The notes: generated by a model not told the origin, from the sequence alone. Positions 1 to 8,907 are shown, counted from the first letter of the stretch. The stretch is 64,000 nucleotides of DNA from Palsa-147 sp963771905 (GCA_963771905.1 CAVYVI010000009.1:310001-374000), one strand, 5' to 3'. Translations and numbers: made by a program.

Positions 1-1581
1 AACGACTGGACGCGCGAATTCGCGGAGTCGCTGCTTTCGCGCGAGTCGAATTCCAGCGTGATGGCCGCGGAAGCGACTCTCAAGGAATTGGCGGACGTAT
101 TTTTGGAGAGCCGTTTTCTCGCAACGGAGCCGGCCGGCGAGCGGTCCCGGCGGACAGCGATCGAAGAGGATTCGACTGACCAGCCCCACAGCGTGGAAGC
201 GAGATACCGCGCCCTCGTCGAACAGATCCCTGCCGTAGTTTTCATGGCCTACCTGGACAAAGGAATCGGGGAAGCCTACGTCAGCCCGCAAATTGAAGCG
301 GCACTCGGCTTTTCGCAGGACGAATGGCTGGAAGATCCCGTGCGCTGGTACGACCAGATTTATCCGGACGACAAGCAGCGCTGGAGCACCGAAGCCGCGG
401 AGATGTTTCTTTCCGGCAAACCGCTGAAGTCCGCGTATCGAGTGCTGGCGCGCGACGGAAGAGTTCTATGGTTCCATTGCGAAGCGGAGATGATCCGACG
501 GGAGGACGGCCGGCCGTGGTTCATTCACGGAGTGGGCGTCGATATCACGGAGCTGAAGCAGGCGGAGGAAGCTCTGCAGGACGAGCGCAACGTGCTCTCC
601 GCGATTCTCGATACCGTCGGAGCGCTGATCGTGGTTCTCGATCCCGCGGGACGAATCGTTCGATTCAACCGCACCTGCGAACAAACGACGGGATACTCGT
701 TCGAGGAAGTGCGTGGAAAATATGTGTGGGATATGTTCCTGATGGCGGAAGAAGTGGATGGCTTCAAGGCGATATTTGAGCGGCCGGATTCCGCGGGACT
801 GCCGGGAACCTATGAGACGTACTGGCTGGCGCGGGACGGGGATCCCCGCTTGATCACGTGGTCGAGCACGATTCTCGCCGGCAAGCACGGTGCGACGTCG
901 CACGTGATCGTCACAGGAATCGACATCACCGGACGCAAGCGCCTCGAAAAAGCGATCCTGGAAGTGAGCGCGCGCGAGCAGCGTCGAATCGGCGAAGATT
1001 TGCACGATGGCCTGGGCCAGCATCTCACCGGCATTGCCTTCATGAGCAAAGTCCTGGAAAGCAAGCTGTGCGAACAATCGCTGCCGGAATTGGGCGATGC
1101 CGCAAAGATCGTGAAGCTGGTGAATGAAGCGATCAACAAGACGCGGGAACTTTCGCGAGGTCTTCTGCCGGTCGTATCCGACGCGCACGGTTTGATGTCG
1201 GCCCTAACGCGCTATGCGGAAGAGATGCAGGATCTTTTCCGGATTACTTGCCGCTTCGAATGCGGCGCGCCGGTTCTGGTCTACGACGTGAACGTCGCGA
1301 CGCACCTCTACCATATCGCGCGGGAAGCCGTGAACAACGCGATCAAGCACGGACAACCCAACCACGTGGTCATCGGCTTGTCCGCAGAAAATGGGGAAGG
1401 CACGCTCTCGATTCAGGATGACGGCGAAGGGATTTCAGAAATCCCCGCGAATCGCGCAGGAATGGGATTGAATATCATGAGCTACCGCGCGAATATGATT
1501 GGAGGTTCACTCGACGTTCGGAAAAACTTCACCGGAGGAACCACAGTGCTGTGCCTCTTTCCGCTCCGAAGCGGCGCTTGA
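1..1581 (+). CDS. PAS-domain sensor histidine kinase (NarL/HisKA_3 family), 5' end outside window
   Basis: Autophosphorylating kinase of a two-component system. The frame is open to the first base of the window. The first usable codons are GTG at 58 and ATG at 61, neither with a ribosome site, so the true start probably lies upstream. Counting from 58, two PAS domains lie at about 48-170 and 175-295, each ending in a PAC-like segment (VGVDITELK, VTGIDITGRK). A HisKA_3 dimerisation helix with phospho-acceptor His316 in GEDLHDGLGQ follows, then a HATPase domain (N-box EAVNNAIKHG, G-boxes DDGEGIS and GMGLNIMSYR). No membrane segment is visible, so it should sense a cytosolic signal. The cognate regulator starts 13 nt downstream. 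The ligand cannot be inferred; redox or gas sensing is a guess from the hydrogenase downstream. Confidence 0.9.
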   Translation, partial: NDWTREFAESLLSRESNSSVMAAEATLKELADVFLESRFLATEPAGERSRRTAIEEDSTDQPHSVEARYRALVEQIPAVVFMAYLDKGIGEAYVSPQIEAALGFSQDEWLEDPVRWYDQIYPDDKQRWSTEAAEMFLSGKPLKSAYRVLARDGRVLWFHCEAEMIRREDGRPWFIHGVGVDITELKQAEEALQDERNVLSAILDTVGALIVVLDPAGRIVRFNRTCEQTTGYSFEEVRGKYVWDMFLMAEEVDGFKAIFERPDSAGLPGTYETYWLARDGDPRLITWSSTILAGKHGATSHVIVTGIDITGRKRLEKAILEVSAREQRRIGEDLHDGLGQHLTGIAFMSKVLESKLCEQSLPELGDAAKIVKLVNEAINKTRELSRGLLPVVSDAHGLMSALTRYAEEMQDLFRITCRFECGAPVLVYDVNVATHLYHIAREAVNNAIKHGQPNHVVIGLSAENGEGTLSIQDDGEGISEIPANRAGMGLNIMSYRANMIGGSLDVRKNFTGGTTVLCLFPLRSGA

Positions 1582-1594
1582 AGGACGGCCTACC

Positions 1595-2275
1595 ATGAAC
1601 AAGAGCCCAGTCAGTGCGTTGGCGTCGAAATACAAAGTATTTCTTGTCGACGATCACCCGATCGTGCGGCAGGGGCTTGCACTGTTCATCAATCGGGAAC
1701 CGGATCTGATGGTTTGCGGCGAGGCGGAGGGCGCAACATCGGCCCTGCAGGCGATCCGTGACTCGGTGCCGGATTTTGTGGTGCTCGACATTTCGCTCGA
1801 TGGTCCGGACGGGCTGGAACTGCTCAAGACGCTTCGCGCCAAGTATCCGAATTTGCCCGTGCTTATACTTTCGATGCATGACGAAACTACGTATGCGGAG
1901 CGGGCGCTGCGCGCCGGGGCGAACGGCTACATCATGAAGCAGGAAGCAACGGATAAAGTGCTCACCGCGATTCGCCACATTCTACGCGGAGATGTTTACC
2001 TGAGCGATCGTTTGACCAAGCGGATGTTGCAACAATTTGTGCACGGCTCGATTTCGCCGCGCGATCCGCTCGCGAAGCTGAGCGACCGGGAACTCGAAGT
2101 TTACCGATTGATCGGCGCGGGACATGGAACGCGGCAGATCGCCGATGAACTGCACGTCAGCACGAAGACGGTTGAGTCCTATCAGGCGCACATCAAGGAG
2201 AAGCTGTCACTCCGAAACGCCCGCGAACTCGTCCAGCATGCCATCGAATCGTCCGTGAATGAAAAGGGAGCATGA
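1595..2275 (+). CDS. NarL/FixJ-family response regulator
   Basis: DNA-binding partner of the preceding kinase, 226 aa. The receiver has the acidic pair D19-D20 (VDDHPIVRQG), phospho-acceptor Asp65 (VVLDISLDGPDG) and the conserved Lys115 (GYIMKQEA). A LuxR-type helix-turn-helix follows from about 155 (LSDRELEVYRLIGAG, TKTVESYQAHIKEKL). The ATG at 1595 is preceded by AAGGACGG and leaves a 13-nt gap after the kinase; starts further upstream would run inside the kinase gene. The next gene on the same strand is the hydrogenase small subunit 360 bp away, so control of that operon is plausible but unproven. Confidence 0.92.
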   Translation: MNKSPVSALASKYKVFLVDDHPIVRQGLALFINREPDLMVCGEAEGATSALQAIRDSVPDFVVLDISLDGPDGLELLKTLRAKYPNLPVLILSMHDETTYAERALRAGANGYIMKQEATDKVLTAIRHILRGDVYLSDRLTKRMLQQFVHGSISPRDPLAKLSDRELEVYRLIGAGHGTRQIADELHVSTKTVESYQAHIKEKLSLRNARELVQHAIESSVNEKGA

Positions 2276-2635
2276 GCGGATTTTTGGGGAAGGGGGCCGC
2301 TTCGTTTTCACTGCCTGTGCAAATCCGATCCTCGTAAATTCGATAAATTTCCCAAGTGGAACGTTCTCAAAAACTTAGCGCATCGGGGAATCCCCGATGC
2401 CATCCATCGGGATGTTCCCGATAGAGAAAACAGCAAGCGCCCGCTTGAGCCACTGTTGTTCTCTGTTGTATTCCTCAACCGCAAAACTTGGGATCCATCC
2501 GTCCGATCTTCAGGGTTTGCATTTCCTAGCAAGCAGGAAATTCTGTATCGATAACTGAGGGCCGCTTCTCGACGGAAGCATCGCGCAGCACGCTCGCTCC
2601 AGAATGGTTTGAGGCTGGAAAGGAGAAATCGAGCC
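2276..2635 (+). promoter_or_regulatory. Intergenic region before the hydrogenase operon, with two dyads
   Basis: A 360-bp gap with no convincing gene. It holds two neighbouring inverted repeats (2380-2400 and 2406-2422) and a strong ribosome site AAAGGAG at 2619-2625 before hhyS. It must contain the hydrogenase promoter unless transcription reads through from the two-component genes. No clear -24/-12 or -35/-10 pair could be assigned by eye. Confidence 0.5.
2380..2422. promoter_or_regulatory. Pair of related inverted repeats upstream of hhyS
   Basis: First dyad: GCATCGGGGA at 2380-2389, one centre base, TCCCCGATGC at 2391-2400, a perfect 10-bp arm. Second dyad: ATCGGGA at 2406-2412, TGT, TCCCGAT at 2416-2422, a perfect 7-bp arm. 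Both share the core ATCGGG and its complement, and their centres are about 24 bp apart (roughly two helical turns). This fits paired operators for a dimeric regulator. Alternatively the first dyad is the stem of a terminator for the two-component genes, although no T-run follows it. Confidence 0.45.
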
Positions 2636-3697
2636 ATGGCAGACGCAGTTCCTTACGGTCGAAAAACTCAGAGAGATTCACCCGTCTCCGACGTCCACAT
2701 TGTTTGGATGACAGCGGGTCTGGGCTGCGACGGCGACTCCGTTTCAATTACCGCCGCGACACAGCCGAGCATTGAAGACGTGATATTGGGAGCGATACCG
2801 GGACTTCCCAAAGTCCATTTGCATAACCCGGTCCTCGCGTATGAAAACGGCGACGAGTTCATGAAGTTTTGGTATCAGGCCGCGGAAGGCAAGCTCAATC
2901 CCTTTGTGCTGGTGGTCGAGGGATCGATCCCGAACGAAAAGATCAAGAAAGAAGGATATTGGGCGGCGCTTGGAACCGACTCGAAGACGGGGCAACCTAT
3001 TACCACGACTGAGTGGATCGATCGTCTGGCTCCGAAGGCGTTGGCCGTGATTGCGTGCGGCACTTGCGCCACGTATGGCGGCATTCACGCGATGTCCGGC
3101 AACCCAACGGGCGCCATGGGGCTCGCCGACTATCTGGGCTGGGGTTGGAAATCCGTTGCTGGCCTGCCCATCGTGAACGTACCCGGATGTCCGGTGCAGC
3201 CGGACAATTTCATGGAAACCGTGTTGTACCTCCTCTATCAAGTCTCAGGACTCGCCCCGATGATTCCCCTCGATGACCAACTGCGTCCTACCTGGCTGTT
3301 TGGGAAGACGGTCCACGATGGTTGCGATCGCGCCGGCTATTACGAACAAGGGGATTTTGCCGAGGAGTACGGCTCGCCAAAGTGCATCGTGAAGTTGGGT
3401 TGCTGGGGACCTGTGGTCAACTGCAACGTGCCCAAACGCGGATGGATGGCCGGAATCGGCGGCTGCCCGAACGTGGGAGGAATCTGCATCGGTTGCACGA
3501 TGCCGGGCTTCCCGGACAAGTTCATGCCGTTCATGGATGAGCCACCGGGCGCAAGAGTTTCCTCGAGCGCGATTGGCGTCTACGGGCGCGCGATACGCGC
3601 GTTGCGTTCCATGACCAATACGACGGTGAACAAGGAACCGAAGTGGCGGCACCCGCGTGCCGAACTCACCACGGGCTATCACCCGCGGTCGTATTAA
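2636..3697 (+). CDS. hhyS: Group 1h (Huc/Hhy) high-affinity [NiFe]-hydrogenase small subunit
   Basis: Iron-sulfur electron-relay subunit of the oxygen-tolerant hydrogenase that oxidises trace H2, 353 aa. The signature AGLGCDGDSVSITAATQPS is diagnostic of group 1h: the usual CxxC proximal-cluster motif reads C31-D-G-D34, so Asp34 probably replaces one cysteine ligand, as known in actinobacterial-type enzymes. Other cluster segments are ACGTCATYGG, VPGCPVQPDN, KLGCWGPVVNC and GGCPNVGGICIGCTMPGFP. No Tat signal peptide or C-terminal anchor is present, consistent with a cytoplasmic-side enzyme. The ATG at 2636 follows AAAGGAG with 10-nt spacing; a TTG at 2609 would be upstream of that site. First gene of the operon. 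Confidence 0.97.
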   Translation: MADAVPYGRKTQRDSPVSDVHIVWMTAGLGCDGDSVSITAATQPSIEDVILGAIPGLPKVHLHNPVLAYENGDEFMKFWYQAAEGKLNPFVLVVEGSIPNEKIKKEGYWAALGTDSKTGQPITTTEWIDRLAPKALAVIACGTCATYGGIHAMSGNPTGAMGLADYLGWGWKSVAGLPIVNVPGCPVQPDNFMETVLYLLYQVSGLAPMIPLDDQLRPTWLFGKTVHDGCDRAGYYEQGDFAEEYGSPKCIVKLGCWGPVVNCNVPKRGWMAGIGGCPNVGGICIGCTMPGFPDKFMPFMDEPPGARVSSSAIGVYGRAIRALRSMTNTTVNKEPKWRHPRAELTTGYHPRSY

Positions 3698-3718
3698 GAG
3701 CGGAAAGGAGCCGAGAAA

Positions 3719-5521
3719 ATGAGCACAATCACCGGCGTGTCCAAGGACACCCCCACGAAATCCCGGAATTTGGTGGATATGAACTGGGATCCCATCACTA
3801 GGATTGTCGGGAGCCTGGGAATTTTCACCAAGATCGATTTTGAAAACCGTCGCGTGGCGCAATGCCACAGCACGTCATCGATCTTCCGCGGCTACAGCAT
3901 ATTCATGAAGGGCAAGGACCCGCGCGACGCTCATTTCATTACCAGCCGCATTTGCGGGATCTGCGGCGATAACCATGCCACCTGCGCGACGTATGCGCAG
4001 AACATGGCCTTCGGAATCCGGCCCCCGGCAATCGCTGAATGGATCGTGAATCTTGGCGAGGCCGCCGAATATATGTTCGACCACAATATCTTTCAGGACA
4101 ATCTGGTCGGCGTGGACTTCTGCGAACAGATGGTGAAGGAAACGAATCCGAGCGTGCTGGCGAAGGCCGAGAAGACGATGTCGCCTCACGCGAACCTTCA
4201 CGGCTTCCGGACCATCGCGGACATCATGCGGGCGCTGAATCCGTTTACGGGCGCGTTCTACCGCGAAGCTCTGCAGGTGAGCCGCATGACTCGTGAAATG
4301 TTCTGTTTGATGGAAGGCCGGCACGTTCATCCTTCCACCCTCTATCCCGGCGGCGTTGGCACCGTTCCCACGATTCAGCTCTTCACCGATTACCTGGTTC
4401 GCCTCATGAAGTACGTCGAGTTCATGAAGAAAGTTGTTCCGCTTCATGACGACTTGTTTGATTTCTTCTACGAAGCGCTTCCAGGTTACGAAGAAGTCGG
4501 CCGGCGTCGGGTTCTGCTGGCATGCTGGGGCTCGTTCAACAATCCGGCAGTCTGCGACTACACATACAAGAACATGACCAATTGGGGCCGCGGGATGTTT
4601 GTCACGCCCGGCGTAGTTGTCGACGGGAAGCTTGTGACCACGGACCTGGTCGACATCAATCTGAACATTCGCATTCTGCTGGGCAGCTCGTACTACGACG
4701 ATTGGAAGAACTCGGAAACGTTCGTCAAGACGGACCCACTCGGGAATCCCGTCGATCAAAATCACCCGTGGAATCAAACGACGATCCCTCGACCGCAGAA
4801 ACGCGATTTCGGCGGCAAGTACACGTGGGTGATGTCGCCGCGCTGGCTCGATAAGCGCACGGGAGACCATCTGGCGCTCGATACCGGCGGCGGTCCAATC
4901 GCCCGCTTCTGGGCCACGGCGCTTGCGGGCATCGTGGACATCGGATACGTAAAGGCCACCGGCCACAGTGTCAAAATCTACTTGCCGAAAACCATGTCGC
5001 TTCCCGAAGTTGAATTCGAGTGGAAGATTCCCAAGTGGAGCAACGCCATCGAACGCGATCGCGCCCGGACGTACTTCCAAGCGTATGCTGCCGCTGCAGC
5101 GCTGCACTTCGTCGAAAAGGCTCTGGAAGAATTGCACGCGGGCCGGACGAAAACATGGACGGACTTCAAGGTTCCTGAAAGCGCCATCGGCTGCGGTTTC
5201 CACGAAGCCGTTCGCGGCGTCCTCTCTCACCATGTGGTGATCAAGGATCACAAGATCGCCAACTATCACCCGTATCCGCCCACACCCTGGAACGCGAATC
5301 CAAGAGATGTCTATGGAACGCCGGGGCCGTACGAAGATGCGGTTCAAAATACGCCCATCTTCGAGGAGAATGGCCCCGACAAATTCAAAGGCATCGACAT
5401 CATGCGCGCTGTTCGCAGTTTTGATCCCTGCCTGCCGTGCGGCGTGCACATGTATCTCGGCAATGGGAAGGTTTTAGAGACGCGCCATTCGCCGATGTTT
5501 GGTCTTCAGCCCGAAGGGTAA
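3719..5521 (+). CDS. hhyL: Group 1h (Huc/Hhy) [NiFe]-hydrogenase large subunit
   Basis: Catalytic subunit carrying the Ni-Fe(CN)2CO centre, 600 aa. The L1 motif SRICGICGDNH supplies Cys79 and Cys82. The L2 motif DPCLPCGVH supplies Cys571 and Cys574 and ends at His577, leaving a 23-residue C-terminal tail that the HucD protease would remove after nickel insertion (family knowledge). The start follows AAAGGAG 21 nt after hhyS. A 99-nt spacer separates it from the NifU/Rieske-like gene. Both subunits are intact with all expected metal ligands, so a functional enzyme is expected. Confidence 0.97.
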   Translation: MSTITGVSKDTPTKSRNLVDMNWDPITRIVGSLGIFTKIDFENRRVAQCHSTSSIFRGYSIFMKGKDPRDAHFITSRICGICGDNHATCATYAQNMAFGIRPPAIAEWIVNLGEAAEYMFDHNIFQDNLVGVDFCEQMVKETNPSVLAKAEKTMSPHANLHGFRTIADIMRALNPFTGAFYREALQVSRMTREMFCLMEGRHVHPSTLYPGGVGTVPTIQLFTDYLVRLMKYVEFMKKVVPLHDDLFDFFYEALPGYEEVGRRRVLLACWGSFNNPAVCDYTYKNMTNWGRGMFVTPGVVVDGKLVTTDLVDINLNIRILLGSSYYDDWKNSETFVKTDPLGNPVDQNHPWNQTTIPRPQKRDFGGKYTWVMSPRWLDKRTGDHLALDTGGGPIARFWATALAGIVDIGYVKATGHSVKIYLPKTMSLPEVEFEWKIPKWSNAIERDRARTYFQAYAAAAALHFVEKALEELHAGRTKTWTDFKVPESAIGCGFHEAVRGVLSHHVVIKDHKIANYHPYPPTPWNANPRDVYGTPGPYEDAVQNTPIFEENGPDKFKGIDIMRAVRSFDPCLPCGVHMYLGNGKVLETRHSPMFGLQPEG

Positions 5522-5620
5522 CCCTGAGGAGGAAGGCAAGGCGTCCGGCAGGTCCTGCATGGCCAGGGACGCGTTGAAGTTGTATCTTGCCTTCGACCGG
5601 TGACGCAGGGAAAGGTGTCC

Positions 5621-6532
5621 ATGCCCGCATCGAATGAAGTTCAAAGCCAGTTGAAATCGATTGAGGCATTGGTCCATCAGATCGAAAAAGCAAGCGACCC
5701 CGCACTGACGGCAACGGCGAGAGAGTTGGTGCAGTTGCTGATGGAGCTTCATGGCGCGGGCCTCGAGAGGATGCTCGAAATCGTCAACCAGACGACGACT
5801 TCGGGGCCATCCGTTATCGAAGCGCTCGGGCGCGATGAACTCGTTCGAAGCCTGCTTCTGCTCTACGGGCTTCACCCGGATAGTCTCGAGACGCGCGTGA
5901 TGCAGGCGCTCGAAAAGACGCGTCCCTATTTGAAATCTCACGGCGGCAACGTGAATCTCGTAGGGGTGGACGTTGCGGGAGCGGTGACGCTGCGCCTTGA
6001 GGGCAATTGCCACGGTTGTCCTTCGTCGTCGGCTACGCTCAAACTGGCTGTCGAGGAAGCGATTTACGAGGCGGCACCGGACGTGACGGCGATCAAGGTT
6101 GAGGGTTCGATTCAGGAAGAGTCGCCGGCCCTCGCGTTTGTGCCGCTTTCACAATTGGGCGGCAATGGCCACGAATCGAAAACGGAACGCGATTCAGTCG
6201 GCTGGGAAGACGTGTTCGGTCTCGACGCGATTCCTTCCGGAACTCTGCGGACGGAAGAAGTTGGCGGCCGCGACATGCTTTTCTGCCGGCTCGAAGAAAC
6301 CTTGTATGCGTACAACAACGCGTGTCCCGGCTGCGGCCAGCCGCTCCGAGGCGCTCGCCTCGAAGGCACGGTTCTCGCGTGTCCCATCTGCCGCCAGCAT
6401 TACGATGTCGTACGCGCCGGGCGCGGCGTGGATCTGGATAGCCTTCATCTCGAGCCGGTTCCGTTGCTCAGAGAAAACGGCCGGGTGCGAGTGGCGCTGC
6501 CGCTTTCGAAGGACCAGCGGAGTGGGATGTGA
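5621..6532 (+). CDS. hucE: NifU-domain / Rieske-like fusion protein of the Huc operon
   Basis: Probable electron-transfer or Fe-S assembly partner of the hydrogenase, 303 aa. A helical N-terminus (1-90) is followed by a NifU-type scaffold domain (about 95-165) with CHGC at 130-133. A Rieske-fold segment (about 200-285) has two metal knuckles CPGC (235-238) and CPIC (254-257). In a classical Rieske domain these would be CxH and CxxH; both His ligands are absent here. ATG 5621 with upstream GGGAAAGG is preferred over GTG 5600. The stop overlaps the next start (GTGA). This domain pair next to hhyL is typical of group 1h operons. Confidence 0.85.
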   Translation: MPASNEVQSQLKSIEALVHQIEKASDPALTATARELVQLLMELHGAGLERMLEIVNQTTTSGPSVIEALGRDELVRSLLLLYGLHPDSLETRVMQALEKTRPYLKSHGGNVNLVGVDVAGAVTLRLEGNCHGCPSSSATLKLAVEEAIYEAAPDVTAIKVEGSIQEESPALAFVPLSQLGGNGHESKTERDSVGWEDVFGLDAIPSGTLRTEEVGGRDMLFCRLEETLYAYNNACPGCGQPLRGARLEGTVLACPICRQHYDVVRAGRGVDLDSLHLEPVPLLRENGRVRVALPLSKDQRSGM

Positions 6533-7191
6533 GCCTGCCGTTTTCACCGCCGACGCAAAAAGACAGCGCGTTTGCGGCGCTGCGCCAGTTTGCCCGCAAG
6601 CGGCCGGCGGTCGAGTGCTGCGAAATGTGCAGTTCCGAACTGCCTGCCGAGCATCAGCACCTGATCGATCCTGCCGCCCGGAAATTAATTTGCGCTTGCG
6701 ATGCCTGCGCCATTCTCTTCAGCGGTCAGAGCTCCGCGAAATACAAGCGAGTGCCGCGGCGCATCCGCTTCCTTCCGCAATTCCAGATGACCGAGTCGCA
6801 ATGGGATGGCTTGATGCTTCCCATCGAGATGGCGTTCTTTTTCAGGAACGGCGCGTCGGGGAAAGTGTCGGCATTTTATCCGGGCCCCGCAGGAGCAACG
6901 GAGTCGCTGCTTTCGCTCGAGACGTGGGGCGATATCGAGCAGGAGAATCCGGCGCTTCGTGAAATGGGAGCCGACGTCGAGGCGCTTCTGGCGAATCGTG
7001 TCGGCGCCACACGCGGCGTCGCCGCGCAGTACTACATGGTTCCAATTGACGAGTGTTACAAGCTGGTCGGCCTGATCCGCCTTCATTGGCATGGGCTTTC
7101 CGGCGGCACCGAAGTTTGGCGTGAAGTGGGCAAGTTTTTCTCGAGCCTGAAGGAACGAGCGGAAACAGGCAGCGGGGCGTTCAATGCCTGA
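6529..7191 (+). CDS. DUF5947-like Huc-operon accessory protein
   Basis: Conserved protein of unknown role found with group 1h hydrogenases, 220 aa, soluble. Four N-terminal cysteine-containing pairs (ECCEMC at about 24-29 and CACDAC at about 49-54) look like a metal knuckle, followed by an alpha/beta body with a C-terminal LIRLHWHGLSGGTEVW segment. It starts with GTG overlapping the stop of the NifU/Rieske gene (GTGA) and overlaps the next gene by 8 nt, so translation is coupled. Assignment to DUF5947 rests on sequence character and operon position. A role in assembly or cofactor delivery is inference. Confidence 0.7.
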   Translation: MSLPFSPPTQKDSAFAALRQFARKRPAVECCEMCSSELPAEHQHLIDPAARKLICACDACAILFSGQSSAKYKRVPRRIRFLPQFQMTESQWDGLMLPIEMAFFFRNGASGKVSAFYPGPAGATESLLSLETWGDIEQENPALREMGADVEALLANRVGATRGVAAQYYMVPIDECYKLVGLIRLHWHGLSGGTEVWREVGKFFSSLKERAETGSGAFNA

Positions 7192-7834
7192 ATTGAATTT
7201 TCAGGTCGAAGAAGCGCAGGCCGTGCCGTATGGCGCGGTGCCGCTGCTTTCGTTCAAGCTGCGCGTCACGAATGCCGGCGCCGAAGAAGCGATCCACACG
7301 GTGGTTCTTCGAGCGCAAATACAAATTGAGGTAACGCGCCGGCACTATAGCCGCGAGGAACAGTCAAGGCTTCTCGATCTCTTCGGCGAGCCGGACCGTT
7401 GGGGCCAAACGCTGCGCAATTTGTTGTGGACGCACGCCAATGTGGTGGTGCCGCCATTCGCGAAAGAGACGCTCGTGGATCTTCAGGTGCCGTGCACATT
7501 CGATTTCAATGTAGCGGCCACTAAATACTTCCACGGTCTCGCGGACGGCGATTTGCCCCTCAATTTCCTTTTCAGCGGCACCGTTTTTTATCCGGACAAG
7601 GACGACCATCTTCAAGTAGCGCCGATTTCCTGGGAGAAAGAAGCGAAATTCAAGCTGCCGCTGAAAGCCTGGAAGGACCTGATCGATCATTACTATCCCA
7701 ATAGCGCGTGGCTTTACTTGCGGCGGGACGTGTTCGACCGGCTTTATCAATACAAAGTCCGCCATGGAATTCCCACGTGGGAACAAGTGATCGAGCGCGT
7801 CCTGGCAGGGACCGAGGAAACGGTGCAGCTGTGA
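7184..7834 (+). CDS. DUF6084-like Huc-operon accessory protein
   Basis: Soluble 216-aa protein, third member of the accessory block. An N-terminal beta-rich, arrestin/C2-like region (FQVEEAQAVPYGAVPLLSFK; VPPFAKETLVDLQVPC) leads into a conserved SAWLYLRRDVFDRLYQYK segment near the C-terminus. No cysteine clusters or membrane helices. It overlaps the gene before by 8 nt and the gene after by 4 nt (GTGA). The family is known from group 1h hydrogenase operons without a defined biochemical function; a scaffold or chaperone role would be inference. Confidence 0.7.
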   Translation: MPELNFQVEEAQAVPYGAVPLLSFKLRVTNAGAEEAIHTVVLRAQIQIEVTRRHYSREEQSRLLDLFGEPDRWGQTLRNLLWTHANVVVPPFAKETLVDLQVPCTFDFNVAATKYFHGLADGDLPLNFLFSGTVFYPDKDDHLQVAPISWEKEAKFKLPLKAWKDLIDHYYPNSAWLYLRRDVFDRLYQYKVRHGIPTWEQVIERVLAGTEETVQL

Positions 7835-8907
7835 ACGCGAAACTTGTGGAAGACATCGCGAACGCCGTTCTGTATGAAGGCTACATGCTGTATCCCTACC
7901 GGCCGTCGTCGGTGAAGAACCGCCAGCGATGGAATTTCGGCGTCGTATACCCCAAGACATACAGCGAAATGCAGAGCGGCGCGGACAACTGGTTCATGCA
8001 AACCGAATGTCTTGCCACGGGAAGCTCCTCGACGGAGCTGAGCATCAAGGTGCGCTTTCTGCAGGCTGTCGCGCGAACGATTGGCGAGCTGAAGACGCCA
8101 CTCGATGAGTTTCCAGCCAGCATCGGGAACAGCCAAGAACCGGATTTTCAGATTGTTGAATCGCTGCAAGTGGGAGAACAAATTCTTCAAGCCTGGCAGG
8201 AAGCGATCGAACGCGAGATCTTCCTCCCTTCCTTCGGACTCACCAACGATCCTGCGGTGCATCGCTCGTTGGATTTTTCCTTTTCGGGTGGACGGGAGCT
8301 TGAACCGGCGCGCGGTGCCGATGGACGCATTGCCGGATTCATCGTACGAACGAAAGAAGCCATCGAGGGAAGAGTCGAAGTAGCCGCCCAGTGCGTCCAG
8401 GACGGGCTATTCAAGATCACGGTTCGTATATTGAATACCACAGTGGCCACAGATTCAAATTCCACGAGCCGCGACGAAGCTCTCATGCAATCGCTGCTCT
8501 CCGCGCACACCATCCTTGCAATCAAAGATGGTGAGTTCGTTTCCCTTTTCGATCCTCCGGATTCGCTGAAGGAAATTACTTCCGGATGCGCGAACGTCGG
8601 GACATGGCCGGTTCTGGCCGGCGAAGAAGGACAGCGCGACGCCATGCTTTCGTCGCCGATCATTTTGTATGACTATCCGCAGATCGCACCGGAAAGTCCC
8701 GGCGATCTATTCGACGGAACCGAAATCGACGAAATTCTCGCGCTGCGCATCCTGACCCTGACGGAAAACGAGAAAAATGAAATGCGTCACGCCGACGGGC
8801 GCGCGCGCCAGATTCTCGAACGAACCGAGATGCTGCCGCCGGAACATTTCATGAAGCTGCATGGGGTGTTGCGAGGCTTGCGTCCCGCGGACGAGGAAAA
8901 GCAATGA
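7831..8907 (+). CDS. Conserved hypothetical protein of the Huc operon
   Basis: 358-aa soluble protein not recognised as a named enzyme. The N-terminus (about 1-60) carries VLYEGYMLYPYRPSSVKNRQ, a conserved-looking block, and the C-terminus (about 300-350) has the helical EILALRILTLTENEKNEMR. No classical metal or nucleotide motif was seen. GTG 7831 overlaps the previous stop (GTGA), and its own stop overlaps the hucD start (ATGA), so it is translated as part of the accessory block. Position between the structural genes and the protease suggests a role in hydrogenase assembly, which remains a guess. Confidence 0.75.
   Translation: MNAKLVEDIANAVLYEGYMLYPYRPSSVKNRQRWNFGVVYPKTYSEMQSGADNWFMQTECLATGSSSTELSIKVRFLQAVARTIGELKTPLDEFPASIGNSQEPDFQIVESLQVGEQILQAWQEAIEREIFLPSFGLTNDPAVHRSLDFSFSGGRELEPARGADGRIAGFIVRTKEAIEGRVEVAAQCVQDGLFKITVRILNTTVATDSNSTSRDEALMQSLLSAHTILAIKDGEFVSLFDPPDSLKEITSGCANVGTWPVLAGEEGQRDAMLSSPIILYDYPQIAPESPGDLFDGTEIDEILALRILTLTENEKNEMRHADGRARQILERTEMLPPEHFMKLHGVLRGLRPADEEKQ

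Noticed and set aside
2636..2740. Missing fourth cysteine of the proximal cluster in the hydrogenase small subunit
   Set aside because: Asp34 in CDGD is the normal feature of group 1h enzymes, not a mutation.
3875..5449. A 524-codon open frame antisense to the hydrogenase large subunit
   Set aside because: It mirrors codon bias of hhyL, has no family motif or ribosome site, and hhyL is unambiguous.
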